Source: Bacillota bacterium (GTDB lineage Bacteria; Bacillota; Dehalobacteriia; UBA4068; UBA4997). Taken from it: a DNA stretch of 20,574 nt. The position numbers were made by a program, and so were the translations under genes. Of the stretch, positions 1 through 8,274 are shown one piece after another. Below the pieces are notes generated by a model that had not been told where the DNA came from, ran no database searches, and saw only the letters and a program-made list of their open reading frames with translations. Within the stretch, counting starts at the first letter, position 1. Every line of letters begins with the position of its first letter. The stretch lies in the NCBI GenBank assembly GCA_017398165.1, contig JAFQHB010000159.1, positions 1 to 20,574 of the forward strand. The letters run 5' to 3'.

Positions 1-1
1 C

Positions 2-49
2 TGCGCCCTTACAGGGCTGGCATCGGCGCTGCACGAGCGGGGCGGGTAG
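2..49 (+). CDS. 3' end of an upstream gene, possibly ribonuclease M5
   Basis: The reading frame that begins at base 2 stays open for 15 codons to a TAG at 47-49 and encodes a tail ending ASALHERGG. The gene starts outside the window. In many Bacillota the gene immediately before rsmA is rnmV (ribonuclease M5, which matures 5S rRNA), and a short alanine- and leucine-rich tail would fit. The identification rests on gene order alone, because the fragment carries no diagnostic motif. Confidence 0.35.
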   Translation, partial: CALTGLASALHERGG

Positions 50-110
50 AAAAACTACTTAGATTTATCTGAGAAAACTATTACTTATTATTTCAAATCA
101 CGGGTGTCAT

Positions 111-1022
111 ATGAACAAAAAAATCGCTACTCCCTCCACCACGCTGGAGATAATGAACAAACACGGCATCAGCGCCAAGAAAAGTCTGGGCCAAAACTTC
201 ATCATCGAGCCGCACATCATCGAGCGCATCGCGGCCGCCGCGGATTGCGACAAACAGGATCTGGTGCTGGAGATCGGCCCCGGCCTCGGCAGCCTTACCC
301 AGGCCCTGGGCGAGGCCGCCGGTCAGGTAGTCTCGGTAGAGATCGACCGTACACTGATCGACCCCCTGCGTGAGACATTCGCCGAGCAGGATAATATCGA
401 GATCATCCATGCCGATGCACTCACCGCCGATATCCCCGGATTGCTCGCCCCCTGGCAGCAGTCCGGTCGGTTCCGACCCGGCTTTATGGCGGTGGCCAAC
501 CTGCCCTATTATATCACCACCCCAATAATTATGCGCTTTCTGGAGCAAGACCACGGCTGGCGGCGGATGGTCTTTATGGTGCAGAAAGAAATGGCCGACC
601 GTATGCAGGCCGCACCCGGCACCAGGGATTACGGTGCGCTCTCGCTGGCGGTGCAATATCGTGCCAGCGCCCGCATCGCTTTCATCGTGCCGCCCAGCGT
701 ATTCATCCCCCGACCCAAGGTAGCATCCGCCGTCATCGTGCTGGAACGCCTGGAGCAGCCCCCGGCCGCCGTACGAGATGAACAGCAGCTTTTTGCCGTT
801 ATCCGTGCCGGTTTCGGCCAGCGCCGCAAGACTCTGCTCAATTCGCTGGCATCCGGCCTGGCCCTGCCCAAGGAGCAGATAACCGCCGCCCTTGCCGCCG
901 CAGGCATCGAGGCCAACCGCCGCGCCGAGACCCTCACCATCGGGGAATTTGCCCGCCTCGCCGATGCGCTGACGAATACCGGCAGCGCAGGAACGACCCC
1001 CGGGGAGGATAACGCCAAATGA
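111..1022 (+). CDS. rsmA: 16S rRNA (adenine-N6,N6)-dimethyltransferase RsmA/KsgA
   Basis: This 303-aa protein dimethylates two adjacent adenines in the 3'-terminal hairpin of 16S rRNA, a late quality-control step of 30S assembly in the cytoplasm. The family signatures are visible: the KKSLGQNF entry motif (residues 23-30), the SAM-binding LEIGPGLGSLT (about 53-63), the acidic loop SVEID, and the catalytic NLPYY (130-134). The FGQRRKTLLNSL segment belongs to the C-terminal RNA-contacting domain. Length is slightly above the usual 270-290. The ATG at 111 has only a weak Shine-Dalgarno sequence. An in-frame ATG at 153 lies nearer the conserved core, so the start is uncertain by 14 codons. The stop overlaps the rmuC start (ATGA), implying coupled translation. 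Confidence 0.96.
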   Translation: MNKKIATPSTTLEIMNKHGISAKKSLGQNFIIEPHIIERIAAAADCDKQDLVLEIGPGLGSLTQALGEAAGQVVSVEIDRTLIDPLRETFAEQDNIEIIHADALTADIPGLLAPWQQSGRFRPGFMAVANLPYYITTPIIMRFLEQDHGWRRMVFMVQKEMADRMQAAPGTRDYGALSLAVQYRASARIAFIVPPSVFIPRPKVASAVIVLERLEQPPAAVRDEQQLFAVIRAGFGQRRKTLLNSLASGLALPKEQITAALAAAGIEANRRAETLTIGEFARLADALTNTGSAGTTPGEDNAK

Positions 1023-1996
1023 CGAACCTTCTTGCATCGCTCTCCCTTTCGTCAGTACTCACCGGTGCGTTTAGCGCCTCTTTAGTTATTTTGGTGATTG
1101 GCGTGGTCGTGCGGCTGCTGTGGCCGGTACATCGTCCCGCACCGCCGCCCGCCCCCGCGCCTGCCGATGCTCCTGATAATACCGGTAATTCCGCCAATGA
1201 CGCTGCCAATAACGACACCCGCTTCCTGATGCTGCACCAGCAGATACAGGCCGTCAACGATAACGTCAACCAGCTCCAGCGGCTTTTCCGCAACGTCAAG
1301 CTGCGCGGCTCCTGGGGAGAGGTACAGCTCGGCGCCATCCTGTCCGAGATGCTCTCGCCCGCGCAATACGAGGCCAATGTCGCAGTCGATCCGATGAGCA
1401 GCGAGCGTGTGGAATTCGCCCTGAAGCTGCCGCTGCCCGACCAAACCTATCTCTGGCTGCCGATAGACGCCAAATGCCCGGTAGAGGACTTCCAGCGTCT
1501 GCAGCAGGCACAGGAGCATAACGACACAGCCGCCGCCCAGAGTGCCGCCCGTGCCCTGCACCGCCGTCTGCTGGCCGAGGCCGCCGATATTGCCGCCAAA
1601 TATATCCGCCCGCCCTACAGCACCGATTTTGCGCTGCTTTTCATCCCGATCGAGAGCATCTATCAATACGCCCTCACCGATGCCGACCTGATACAGACGA
1701 TGGAGCGGCAATACCGCGTCATCCCCACCGGCCCCGGCACGATATCTGCGGTGCTCAATCTGCTGCAGGTATCCCACCGCAGTATGGCTCTGGCCACCAG
1801 CGAGCGCGAGATATGGCAGACCCTCAGCGCCGCCCGCAGCGAGTTCGCGGCCTTCGATAATGCCCTCGGCAGGACCCGCAAGAAAGCTGACGAGTTGACT
1901 GCTGATCTGGATAATATGGCCAAACGCCTGCGTATCATCGAAAGACGCCTCAGCCAGCTCGAAAACGCCGCAGATTCGCAAAAACAGCTTGACTAA
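1019..1996 (+). CDS. rmuC: RmuC-family DNA recombination protein
   Basis: This is a 325-aa RmuC protein, a membrane-anchored relative of restriction-type nucleases that limits inversions at short inverted repeats. A single N-terminal membrane helix (about 13-35) is followed by a Pro/Ala-rich linker (37-50) and a helical stretch. The conserved core then carries LRGSWGEVQLG (95-105), WLPIDAKCPVEDF, FIPIESIYQYAL (from 208) and GPGTISAVLNLL (from 238), and a heptad-like C-terminal helix ends the protein. It is shorter than the 475-aa E. coli protein, mostly because the N-terminal coiled coil is reduced. GGGGAGGA at 1002-1009 is its ribosome binding site, and it overlaps rsmA by 4 nt. The family is clear, while its biochemical activity remains poorly defined. 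Confidence 0.93.
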   Translation: MTNLLASLSLSSVLTGAFSASLVILVIGVVVRLLWPVHRPAPPPAPAPADAPDNTGNSANDAANNDTRFLMLHQQIQAVNDNVNQLQRLFRNVKLRGSWGEVQLGAILSEMLSPAQYEANVAVDPMSSERVEFALKLPLPDQTYLWLPIDAKCPVEDFQRLQQAQEHNDTAAAQSAARALHRRLLAEAADIAAKYIRPPYSTDFALLFIPIESIYQYALTDADLIQTMERQYRVIPTGPGTISAVLNLLQVSHRSMALATSEREIWQTLSAARSEFAAFDNALGRTRKKADELTADLDNMAKRLRIIERRLSQLENAADSQKQLD

Positions 1997-2022
1997 GCCG
2001 CCTGTAAGCCTTAAAATATATC

Positions 2023-2050
2023 TTGAATACTATGCCTGAGTGCATATAAA
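2023..2050 (+). promoter_or_regulatory. Probable panB promoter
   Basis: TTGAAT at 2023-2028 and TATAAA at 2045-2050 are separated by 16 nt and lie just after the rmuC stop codon, giving panB its own transcription start about 45 nt upstream of its ATG. Confidence 0.55.
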
Positions 2051-2055
2051 ATACA

Positions 2056-2075
2056 CCGTCTGCCCCGGCAGACGG
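2056..2075 (+). other. Perfect hairpin in the panB leader
   Basis: CCGTCTGC (2056-2063) and GCAGACGG (2068-2075) form a perfect 8-bp stem with a 4-nt loop. No U-run follows (the next bases are CACGATTTC), so it is not a classical terminator. It lies just downstream of the predicted panB start point, about 8 nt before the ribosome binding site AAGGGGGA. It could stabilise the mRNA, be a weak rmuC terminator, or serve as a protein-binding site. Confidence 0.45.
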
Positions 2076-2101
2076 CACGATTTCAAGGGGGATTACCCAA
2101 A

Positions 2102-2941
2102 ATGGCAGAGAAAAAAACCTGGCCGAAAATGCAGAAAATGAAAGCCGAAGGCGAAAAGATCGCAATGCTGACAGCATACGATTATGCCAGCGCATCAATG
2201 GCCGAAAAAGCCGGTGTAGACATCATTCTGGTAGGCGATTCGGTCGGCAACGTCGTCCAGGGGCAGGATAACACCCTGCCGGTGACCGTGGATGAGATGA
2301 TCTATCACACCAAGGCCGTCAAACGCGGCGCGCCCAATACCTGCATCATCACCGATATGCCCTTTGGCTCCTATGAAGTATCCATCGAAGAAGGCGTCAG
2401 AAATGCCATCCGTATACTGAAAGAAACCGGCTGCGACGGCGTCAAGCTGGAAGGCGGTGCCGAGCGTGCCGCACTGATCAAAGCTTTGACCGAGGCATCC
2501 GTTCCCGTTATGGCACACATCGGTATGACCCCGCAGAAGATCGCCCAGATGGGCAATTTCGCTGTACAGGGCAAGAGCGCCGAGGACGCACAGAAGCTGC
2601 TGGATGCCGCCAAGACTCTGGAGGCTGCCGGCGCCGTACAGGTACTGATGGAATGTGTACCCACCCCGCTGGCCACTATGATCACCGACGCGCTGGAGGT
2701 CCCCACCATCGGCATCGGCGCGGGCAACGGCTGCACCGGTCAGGTACTCGTCTGGTATGATATGGCCGGAATGTACGATAAATTCTGTCCGAAATTCGTC
2801 AAGAAATACGCCGAGGCCGGCAAGCTGATCACCGAGGCTATGGCCGAATACGTCAGCGAAGTCAAAAGCGGCGCTTTCCCGGATGAGGCTCACTCCTTCG
2901 CGATGAAAAACGCAGAAGAGATCCTGCCCCGTCTGTATTGA
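2102..2941 (+). CDS. panB: 3-methyl-2-oxobutanoate hydroxymethyltransferase (ketopantoate synthase)
   Basis: This 279-aa protein transfers a hydroxymethyl group from 5,10-methylene-tetrahydrofolate to 2-oxoisovalerate to make ketopantoate, the first committed step of pantothenate and CoA synthesis. The TIM-barrel family motifs are present: MLTAYDYASA (22-31), the metal ligands D46 in VGDSVGN, D85 in TDMPFGS and E117 in KLEGG, HIGMTPQ (139-145), and the catalytic-region glutamate E184 in MECVP. Length is normal, and the ribosome binding site AAGGGGGA lies about 9 nt before the ATG. No panC, panD or panE is adjacent, so the remaining pathway genes must be elsewhere or the cell must salvage later intermediates. 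It sits between its own promoter and a strong terminator, so it is probably monocistronic. Confidence 0.97.
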   Translation: MAEKKTWPKMQKMKAEGEKIAMLTAYDYASASMAEKAGVDIILVGDSVGNVVQGQDNTLPVTVDEMIYHTKAVKRGAPNTCIITDMPFGSYEVSIEEGVRNAIRILKETGCDGVKLEGGAERAALIKALTEASVPVMAHIGMTPQKIAQMGNFAVQGKSAEDAQKLLDAAKTLEAAGAVQVLMECVPTPLATMITDALEVPTIGIGAGNGCTGQVLVWYDMAGMYDKFCPKFVKKYAEAGKLITEAMAEYVSEVKSGAFPDEAHSFAMKNAEEILPRLY

Positions 2942-3016
2942 TAACAGGCAAAACTAATTATTGCAGCATATTGCCGCAGAGCATCCAACTGAATAAACAC
3001 ACGAATAACAAACTCA

Positions 3017-3054
3017 AACGCCCTGCCGGCATCGTTTTCGGCAGGGCGTTTTTT
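3017..3054 (+). terminator. Rho-independent terminator of panB
   Basis: Twelve-base arms (3017-3028 and 3039-3050, core CGCCCTGCCG/CGGCAGGGCG) flank a 10-nt loop, and six T residues lie at 3049-3054. It begins about 75 nt after the panB stop codon. Confidence 0.93.
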
Positions 3055-3146
3055 ACGCCTTGTGGTCAGCCCGCCCCCTATCCACAAAATATGGAGGTCT
3101 TCGCACTGTTTTACCAGCCCAAAACACAAAATATACCATAAAAAAC

Positions 3147-3175
3147 TTGCTTTTCGTACCCTGATAGGGTATAAT
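3147..3175 (+). promoter_or_regulatory. gyrB promoter with an inverted repeat in the spacer
   Basis: TTGCTT at 3147-3152 and a perfect TATAAT at 3170-3175 are separated by 17 nt. The spacer holds the inverted repeat TACCC-TGATA-GGGTA (3157-3171), which overlaps the first two bases of the -10 box. A factor bound there would directly affect open-complex formation. The start point would fall near 3182, leaving a leader of about 147 nt before gyrB. Confidence 0.78.
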
Positions 3176-3181
3176 TAGTTA

Positions 3182-3328
3182 GATAATGGGGATTTGGGCT
3201 GTCCGGCCCGATCGGACGCTGTCTATATCGCGATTTGCGGCGAATTTAAGCACCATCCGCCCGCGCGCAGACGGTACCGCATATAACTCCACATTGAACT
3301 ATCTTCGTATAACAAGGAGGTCTGAAAA
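3182..3328 (+). other. Long 5' leader of gyrB
   Basis: These roughly 147 nt between the predicted start point and the TTG start codon contain one small hairpin, GTCCG (3201-3205) with CGGAC (3213-3217), and no U-run terminator or riboswitch core that I recognise. The ribosome binding site AAGGAGG is at 3314-3320. The panB-gyrB gap (2942-3328) otherwise holds only the panB terminator and the gyrB promoter. Confidence 0.5.
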
Positions 3329-3331
3329 TTG
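3314..3331 (+). promoter_or_regulatory. Ribosome binding site that fixes a TTG start for gyrB
   Basis: AAGGAGG at 3314-3320 lies 8 nt before TTG at 3329-3331. No ATG has comparable spacing, and the first in-frame internal ATG (codon 35) has no Shine-Dalgarno sequence. This places the unusual N-terminal extension inside the translated protein. Confidence 0.85.
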
Positions 3332-5413
3332 GCTAATAAGCACATCGCCGGAGACTCCCCCACCAGGGAGCAGACTCTGGATTTCGGACAGCAGGCAGTA
3401 CCGGAGGCAGCAGCATCCGCCCCGGCACAGATGGCCGATGATATGAACGAGCCCATCAATGCCGATATCGAAGGCGACGCCAAACAAATCGCCGATACCC
3501 AGCCCGATGCCGAGCATTATGACGCCGAACAGATCCAGATTCTGGAAGGTCTTGAGGGCGTACGCCGCCGCCCCGGTATGTATATCGGCTCCACCGGCAG
3601 CAAAGGCCTGCACCATCTGGTATATGAGATCGTAGATAACAGTATCGACGAGACTCTGGCAGGTTTCTGCGATACCATCACCGTTACCATCCACCCCGAT
3701 GGCAGCGTCACCATCACCGATAACGGCCGCGGCATCCCGGTGGATATCCACGCCAAGACGGGCAAGCCCGCTGTCGAGGCGGCTCTCACGCTGCTGCACG
3801 CCGGCGGTAAATTCGGTGCCGGCGGCTACAAGGTATCCGGCGGTCTGCACGGTGTCGGCCTTTCGGTCGTTAATGCCCTCTCGAAATGGCTGAGGGTAGA
3901 GATCCACCGTGACGGCAAGATACACACCCAGAATTACAGCCGCGGCAAAGTGACCAGCGAGCTCACCGTCATCGGCGAGACCGATCATACCGGCACCAGC
4001 GTTACCTTTTTGCCCGACGGTCAGATCTTCGAAACACTGGAATTCAGCACCGAGGTACTGGCCGGCCGCCTGCGCGAACTTTCTTTCCTGAACAGCAACG
4101 TCACCATCATCCTGGCGGATGAGCGCGAGGGCGGGCAGAAATTCACCTGGCACCACGAGGGCGGCATCGCTGACTTCGTAGCCTATATCAACAAAAACAA
4201 AGAGACTATCCACCCTGTACTGTACTTCCAGGGCGAACAGGATCTGGTGCAGGTAGAGATCGCTCTGCAATACAATGACGGCTATGCCGAAAACATCGCC
4301 TCCTACACCAACAATATCCGCACCATCGAGGGCGGTACTCACGAGATGGGCTTCAAAACGGCACTCACCCGTGTAATGAACGATTTTGCCAAAAAGCTCA
4401 ATTTCCTGAAGGATAAAAATGCCAAGCTCTCGGGTGACGATGTGCGCGAAGGCCTGACCGCCGTCATCAGCGTCAAGGTCCGCGAGCCGCAGTTTGAAGG
4501 CCAGACCAAGACCAAGCTGGGCAATACCGAGGTCAAGGGCATCACCGACCGCATCCTGGCCGAAGCACTCTCCAATTATCTGGAGGAAAACCCGGCCAAG
4601 ACCAAAATGATCATTGATAAGACCGTCCGTGCCGCGCGTGCCAGAGAGGCCGCCCGCAAAGCCCGCGAGCTGACCCGCAAGCAAAACGTGCTGGAGAAGA
4701 CCAGCCTGCCCGGCAAACTGGCCGATTGCTCGGTCAAGGATCCCGCTTTCTCCGAGCTTTTCCTGGTCGAGGGTGATTCCGCAGGCGGCTCGGCCAAGCA
4801 GGGCCGCGACCGCCGCACCCAGGCAGTGCTACCGCTCAGAGGCAAGATCCTGAATGTCGAAAAGGCCCGTCTGGATCGCATCCTCAGCAGCGAGGAGATC
4901 AAAAATATGATCACCGCTATGGGCACCGGCATCAGCGAGGATTTTGATATCAGCAAAGCCCGCTACCACAAAGTCATTATTATGACCGATGCCGACGTCG
5001 ACGGCGCACATATTATGACGCTGCTGTTGACATTCTTCTTCCGCTATATGCCCGAGCTCATCAATCACGGCTACGTTTACGTGGCACAGCCGCCGCTTTA
5101 CGGCGTCAAGCCCAAGCGCAACAATGCCAAAGAGCATTTCTACCTTTATGACGATGTGCAGCTGGACAGGTTCTTCCTGGATAAAAAGCGTGAGAACTAT
5201 GCCATCCAGCGCTATAAAGGTCTTGGTGAGATGAATGAGGACGAGCTGTGGGAGACCACTATGAATCCGGAAAACCGCACACTCATCCAGGTCACCATCG
5301 ATGATGCAATCTACGCCGACGAGCCGTTCTCCATGCTGATGGGCGATCAGGTAGAACCGCGCCGCAATTTCATCGAGGCCAACGCCAAATACGTCGACGA
5401 TATCGACATCTGA
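3329..5413 (+). CDS. gyrB: DNA gyrase subunit B
   Basis: This is the 694-aa ATPase subunit of gyrase, which with GyrA introduces negative supercoils. The GHKL ATPase domain has E100 (catalytic base) and N104 in YEIVDNSIDE, D131 in DNGRGIP, and the lid motif GGLHGVG (171-177). The transducer carries QTKTKLGN. The TOPRIM domain begins at E481 in EGDSAGGSAKQG and continues to DADVDG (554-559). The C-terminal tail has YKGLGEMN. Pairing with a GyrA that has a GyrA box argues against ParE. About 63 residues precede the conserved YDAEQIQILEG, many more than in typical GyrB. The extra segment is acidic and Ala/Gln/Pro-rich, probably disordered. Translation starts at TTG. The sequence shows a dedicated promoter but no terminator before gyrA, so the two are likely co-transcribed. 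Confidence 0.98.
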   Translation: MANKHIAGDSPTREQTLDFGQQAVPEAAASAPAQMADDMNEPINADIEGDAKQIADTQPDAEHYDAEQIQILEGLEGVRRRPGMYIGSTGSKGLHHLVYEIVDNSIDETLAGFCDTITVTIHPDGSVTITDNGRGIPVDIHAKTGKPAVEAALTLLHAGGKFGAGGYKVSGGLHGVGLSVVNALSKWLRVEIHRDGKIHTQNYSRGKVTSELTVIGETDHTGTSVTFLPDGQIFETLEFSTEVLAGRLRELSFLNSNVTIILADEREGGQKFTWHHEGGIADFVAYINKNKETIHPVLYFQGEQDLVQVEIALQYNDGYAENIASYTNNIRTIEGGTHEMGFKTALTRVMNDFAKKLNFLKDKNAKLSGDDVREGLTAVISVKVREPQFEGQTKTKLGNTEVKGITDRILAEALSNYLEENPAKTKMIIDKTVRAARAREAARKARELTRKQNVLEKTSLPGKLADCSVKDPAFSELFLVEGDSAGGSAKQGRDRRTQAVLPLRGKILNVEKARLDRILSSEEIKNMITAMGTGISEDFDISKARYHKVIIMTDADVDGAHIMTLLLTFFFRYMPELINHGYVYVAQPPLYGVKPKRNNAKEHFYLYDDVQLDRFFLDKKRENYAIQRYKGLGEMNEDELWETTMNPENRTLIQVTIDDAIYADEPFSMLMGDQVEPRRNFIEANAKYVDDIDI

Positions 5414-5453
5414 TTTTCCCGAAAAATTCTTCGAAATTATACGAGGCTCCCGG

Positions 5454-5484
5454 GGCAAGGATCACCGCAAGGCGCAGTCTTGCC
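5454..5484 (+). other. Hairpin in the gyrB-gyrA spacer
   Basis: GGCAAG (5454-5459) can pair with CTTGCC (5479-5484) around a 19-nt loop in the 126-nt spacer. No U-run follows, so read-through into gyrA is expected. It may be a processing or stability element, or chance. Confidence 0.3.
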
Positions 5485-5539
5485 GGCAGCCGACCATATT
5501 ACACCACAATAAACCAAGTGAAAGAACAGGTTTTGCAAT

Positions 5540-8140
5540 ATGAGTGAAATTTACAACGAAGGCGCAATCTCCCGGCGCGAGATCAGCCAGGAGATGCGTA
5601 AAGCATACCTCAGATATTCGATGAGCGTTATTGTCGGCCGTGCGCTGCCCGATGTGCGCGACGGCCTGAAGCCGGTACACCGCCGCATCCTCTACGGTAT
5701 GTATGAGCAGGGCGTCACCCCCGATAAGCCCTACAAAAAATCGGCGCGTTCCGTCGGTGATATTATGGGTAAATATCACCCCCACGGTGATAGCGCCATC
5801 TATGATTCGATGGTGCGTCTGGCACAGGATTTCTCGATGCGCTACCCGATGATCGACGGCCACGGCAACTTCGGCTCGATCGACGGCGACAGCGCCGCAG
5901 CCATGCGTTATACTGAGGCTCGTCTGCACAAATTCGCGCTGGAGATGATGCGCGATATCGATAAGGACACCGTTGATTTCGTGCCCAACTATGACGGCGA
6001 GGAGAAAGAACCCTCGGTACTGCCCGCCGCCGTGCCCAACCTGCTGCTCAACGGCTCATCCGGTATCGCAGTCGGTATGGCCACCAATATCCCCACCCAC
6101 AATCTCTGCGAGCTGGTCGATGGCATCAACGCCCTGATCGAAAACCCCGAGATCGAGGTCGAACAGCTGATGCATTATATCAAAGGTCCAGATTTCCCCA
6201 CTGCCGGGCTCATTCTCGGCACTCAGGGTATCAAGGACGCCTACAGGACCGGGCGCGGCGCCATCAAAATGCGCGCCAAGACCCATATCGAGGTCACAGC
6301 CCGCGGCAAGCAGCGCATCGTAGTTACCGAGCTGCCCTATCAGGTCAATAAAGCCCGCCTGATCGAGAAAATAGCCACCCTGGTACGCGAGAAAACCATC
6401 GAAGGCATCACCGAGCTGCGCGACGAGACCAGCCGCGACGGCATCCGTATCGTGATCGAGCTGAAAGCCGATGCCGTAGCCCAGGTAGTGCTGAATCGCC
6501 TGTACAAGCATACGCAGATGCAGGATACCTTTGGCGTCAATATGCTGGCACTCGTCAATGGCGAGCCCAAGACACTGACCCTCAAGCAGATCCTGGAGTG
6601 CTACCTCGATCACCAGAAGACCGTTATTACCCGCCGCAGCCGCTTCGAGCTGGCCAAAGCGCAGGAACGCGCCCACATTCTGGAAGGCTTGAAGATCGCG
6701 CTGGATTATATCGATGAAGTTGTGGCTACCATCCGCAACGCCGCCAGCCCGGAGGATGCCCGCACCGCCCTGATGGAGCGTTTCGGCCTTTCGTACAAGC
6801 AGGCCTCCGCTATTCTGGAGATGCGTCTGCGCGCCCTCACCGGTCTGGAGCACGGCAAGATCGACGCCGAATACGCCGACCTTATCAAGCAGATCGCCTA
6901 TCTGGAGCAGGTACTCTCCAGCGAGCGTATGGTGCTGGGCATCATCAAAGAGCAGCTCATCACGCTGAAAAACAAATTCGGTGACGCCCGCCGCACCACC
7001 ATCACCGGCGATAACGGCGAAGTCAACGAAGAAGACCTGATCGCTGTCGAGGATATGGTCATTACCATATCGCACGCCGGCTATATCAAGCGTCTGAACC
7101 TCAACACCTATCGCCAGCAGCGCCGCGGCGGCCGCGGTATCACCGGTATGACTACCCGCGATGAGGACTTCGTGGAGCAGATGTTCATCGCATCCACACA
7201 CGATTACCTGCTGATCTTCACCAATCGCGGTCGCTGCTTCCGCCTGAAGGTACACGAGATACCCGAGGTCGGGCGTACTGCCCGCGGCTCGGCACTGGTC
7301 AACCTGCTGGCGCTGGATGCCAATGAGAAGCTGCGTACCGTCATCCCGATCAAGAGCTTTGAGCAGGGCGGCTACCTGACTATGGCCACCGCCGGCGGCA
7401 TCATCAAGAAAACCGCCCTCAGCGAGTACAACAGCCGCAACAACGGCATCGGCGCCATCAAGCTGGATGATGACGATACCCTGATCGCGGTAATGCTCAC
7501 CGACGGCGATTCCGACCTGATGCTCTCTACCGAGCAGGGTCTGGTCATCCGCTTCTCCGAGACTGACGTGCGCCCGATGGGCCGTGTCACCCGCGGTCTC
7601 AAAGGCATCTCGCTGAATGACAACGATCACGTGGTAGCCCTCACCAAGGTGGAGGAAAACAGCCACCTGCTGGTAGTATCCGAGAAAGGCTTCGGCAAGC
7701 GCACCGCTCTGACGACCGAGAACTATCGCCGTATTACCCGCGGCGGCAAGGGCGTACACACGCTGCGCTGCAACGATAAGACCGGCAGACTGATCACCGC
7801 GATGAACGTGAAAAACGATGACGAGCTGATGCTGATTACCAAAGGCGGCATCATCATCCGCATCAATAGCAGCGATATCTCCGAGCAGGGCCGTATGACC
7901 CAGGGCGTCACCCTGATCAACCTCGAGCCGGAAGATCAGGTGATGGACGTCGCCCGTGTGATGACCAGACAGGATAAGAACGACAAAGGCGATACAGCCG
8001 AGCAGCCGGCCGAGAAGAAGGCCGCCCAGCCCACCCTCTCGCTGAAAAGCGACGTTGACGACGCCGTGGCTATGACCCAACAGATGTCTTTGCTGCTGGA
8101 GCGCGCCGAGGCTGACGCCGCCGAGCGGAATAACGAATAA
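5540..8140 (+). CDS. gyrA: DNA gyrase subunit A
   Basis: This 866-aa subunit cuts and reseals DNA in the A2B2 gyrase. The winged-helix domain includes the quinolone-resistance region HPHGDSAIYDS with S85 and D89 (equivalents of E. coli S83 and D87) in their quinolone-sensitive form. The catalytic tyrosine is Y124 in RYTEARL. The C-terminal beta-pinwheel carries the GyrA box QRRGGRG (527-533), which separates it from ParC and supports true supercoiling activity. The last 50 or so residues form a charged, Ala-rich tail beyond the pinwheel. The ATG has only a modest Shine-Dalgarno (GAACAGG), which fits partial dependence on gyrB translation or transcription. A strong terminator follows within 80 nt. 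Confidence 0.98.
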   Translation: MSEIYNEGAISRREISQEMRKAYLRYSMSVIVGRALPDVRDGLKPVHRRILYGMYEQGVTPDKPYKKSARSVGDIMGKYHPHGDSAIYDSMVRLAQDFSMRYPMIDGHGNFGSIDGDSAAAMRYTEARLHKFALEMMRDIDKDTVDFVPNYDGEEKEPSVLPAAVPNLLLNGSSGIAVGMATNIPTHNLCELVDGINALIENPEIEVEQLMHYIKGPDFPTAGLILGTQGIKDAYRTGRGAIKMRAKTHIEVTARGKQRIVVTELPYQVNKARLIEKIATLVREKTIEGITELRDETSRDGIRIVIELKADAVAQVVLNRLYKHTQMQDTFGVNMLALVNGEPKTLTLKQILECYLDHQKTVITRRSRFELAKAQERAHILEGLKIALDYIDEVVATIRNAASPEDARTALMERFGLSYKQASAILEMRLRALTGLEHGKIDAEYADLIKQIAYLEQVLSSERMVLGIIKEQLITLKNKFGDARRTTITGDNGEVNEEDLIAVEDMVITISHAGYIKRLNLNTYRQQRRGGRGITGMTTRDEDFVEQMFIASTHDYLLIFTNRGRCFRLKVHEIPEVGRTARGSALVNLLALDANEKLRTVIPIKSFEQGGYLTMATAGGIIKKTALSEYNSRNNGIGAIKLDDDDTLIAVMLTDGDSDLMLSTEQGLVIRFSETDVRPMGRVTRGLKGISLNDNDHVVALTKVEENSHLLVVSEKGFGKRTALTTENYRRITRGGKGVHTLRCNDKTGRLITAMNVKNDDELMLITKGGIIIRINSSDISEQGRMTQGVTLINLEPEDQVMDVARVMTRQDKNDKGDTAEQPAEKKAAQPTLSLKSDVDDAVAMTQQMSLLLERAEADAAERNNE

Positions 8141-8183
8141 CAAATAACGAGCAATCACAAAATAGTATATCCGCACCACCCAG

Positions 8184-8222
8184 GGAGCGCAGCCCGTATA
8201 CACCACGGCTGCGCTCCTTTTT
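8184..8222 (+). terminator. Rho-independent terminator of gyrA
   Basis: Perfect 11-bp arms GGAGCGCAGCC (8184-8194) and GGCTGCGCTCC (8207-8217) flank a 12-nt loop, with five T residues at 8218-8222. Confidence 0.93.
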
Positions 8223-8274
8223 ATATGCACCCTGCCCCGCCTGCCCGCATATATTAAGGCCGAGGTGATATTTT

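Noticed and set aside
93..1037. A 314-codon antisense frame over rsmA
   Set aside because: rsmA on the other strand has every family motif and a coupled downstream gene. The antisense product is low-complexity Gly-rich.
3078..3086. CTATCCACA, close to a DnaA box, upstream of gyrB
   Set aside because: It is a single 8-of-9 match with no cluster, no AT-rich unwinding element and no dnaA or dnaN nearby, so it does not support an origin.
3186..3446. An 86-codon frame starting in the gyrB leader
   Set aside because: It has no Shine-Dalgarno sequence, overlaps the gyrB start in another frame and has a Pro/Arg/Ser-rich shadow composition.
3299..4684. A 461-codon open frame on - across gyrB
   Set aside because: It is a shadow of the GyrB ATPase region, with no start signal and no recognisable domain.
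6056..8230. A 724-codon open frame on - across gyrA
   Set aside because: It is antisense to gyrA, has no ribosome binding site, and its product is a Gly/His/Gln-rich shadow of the real gene.
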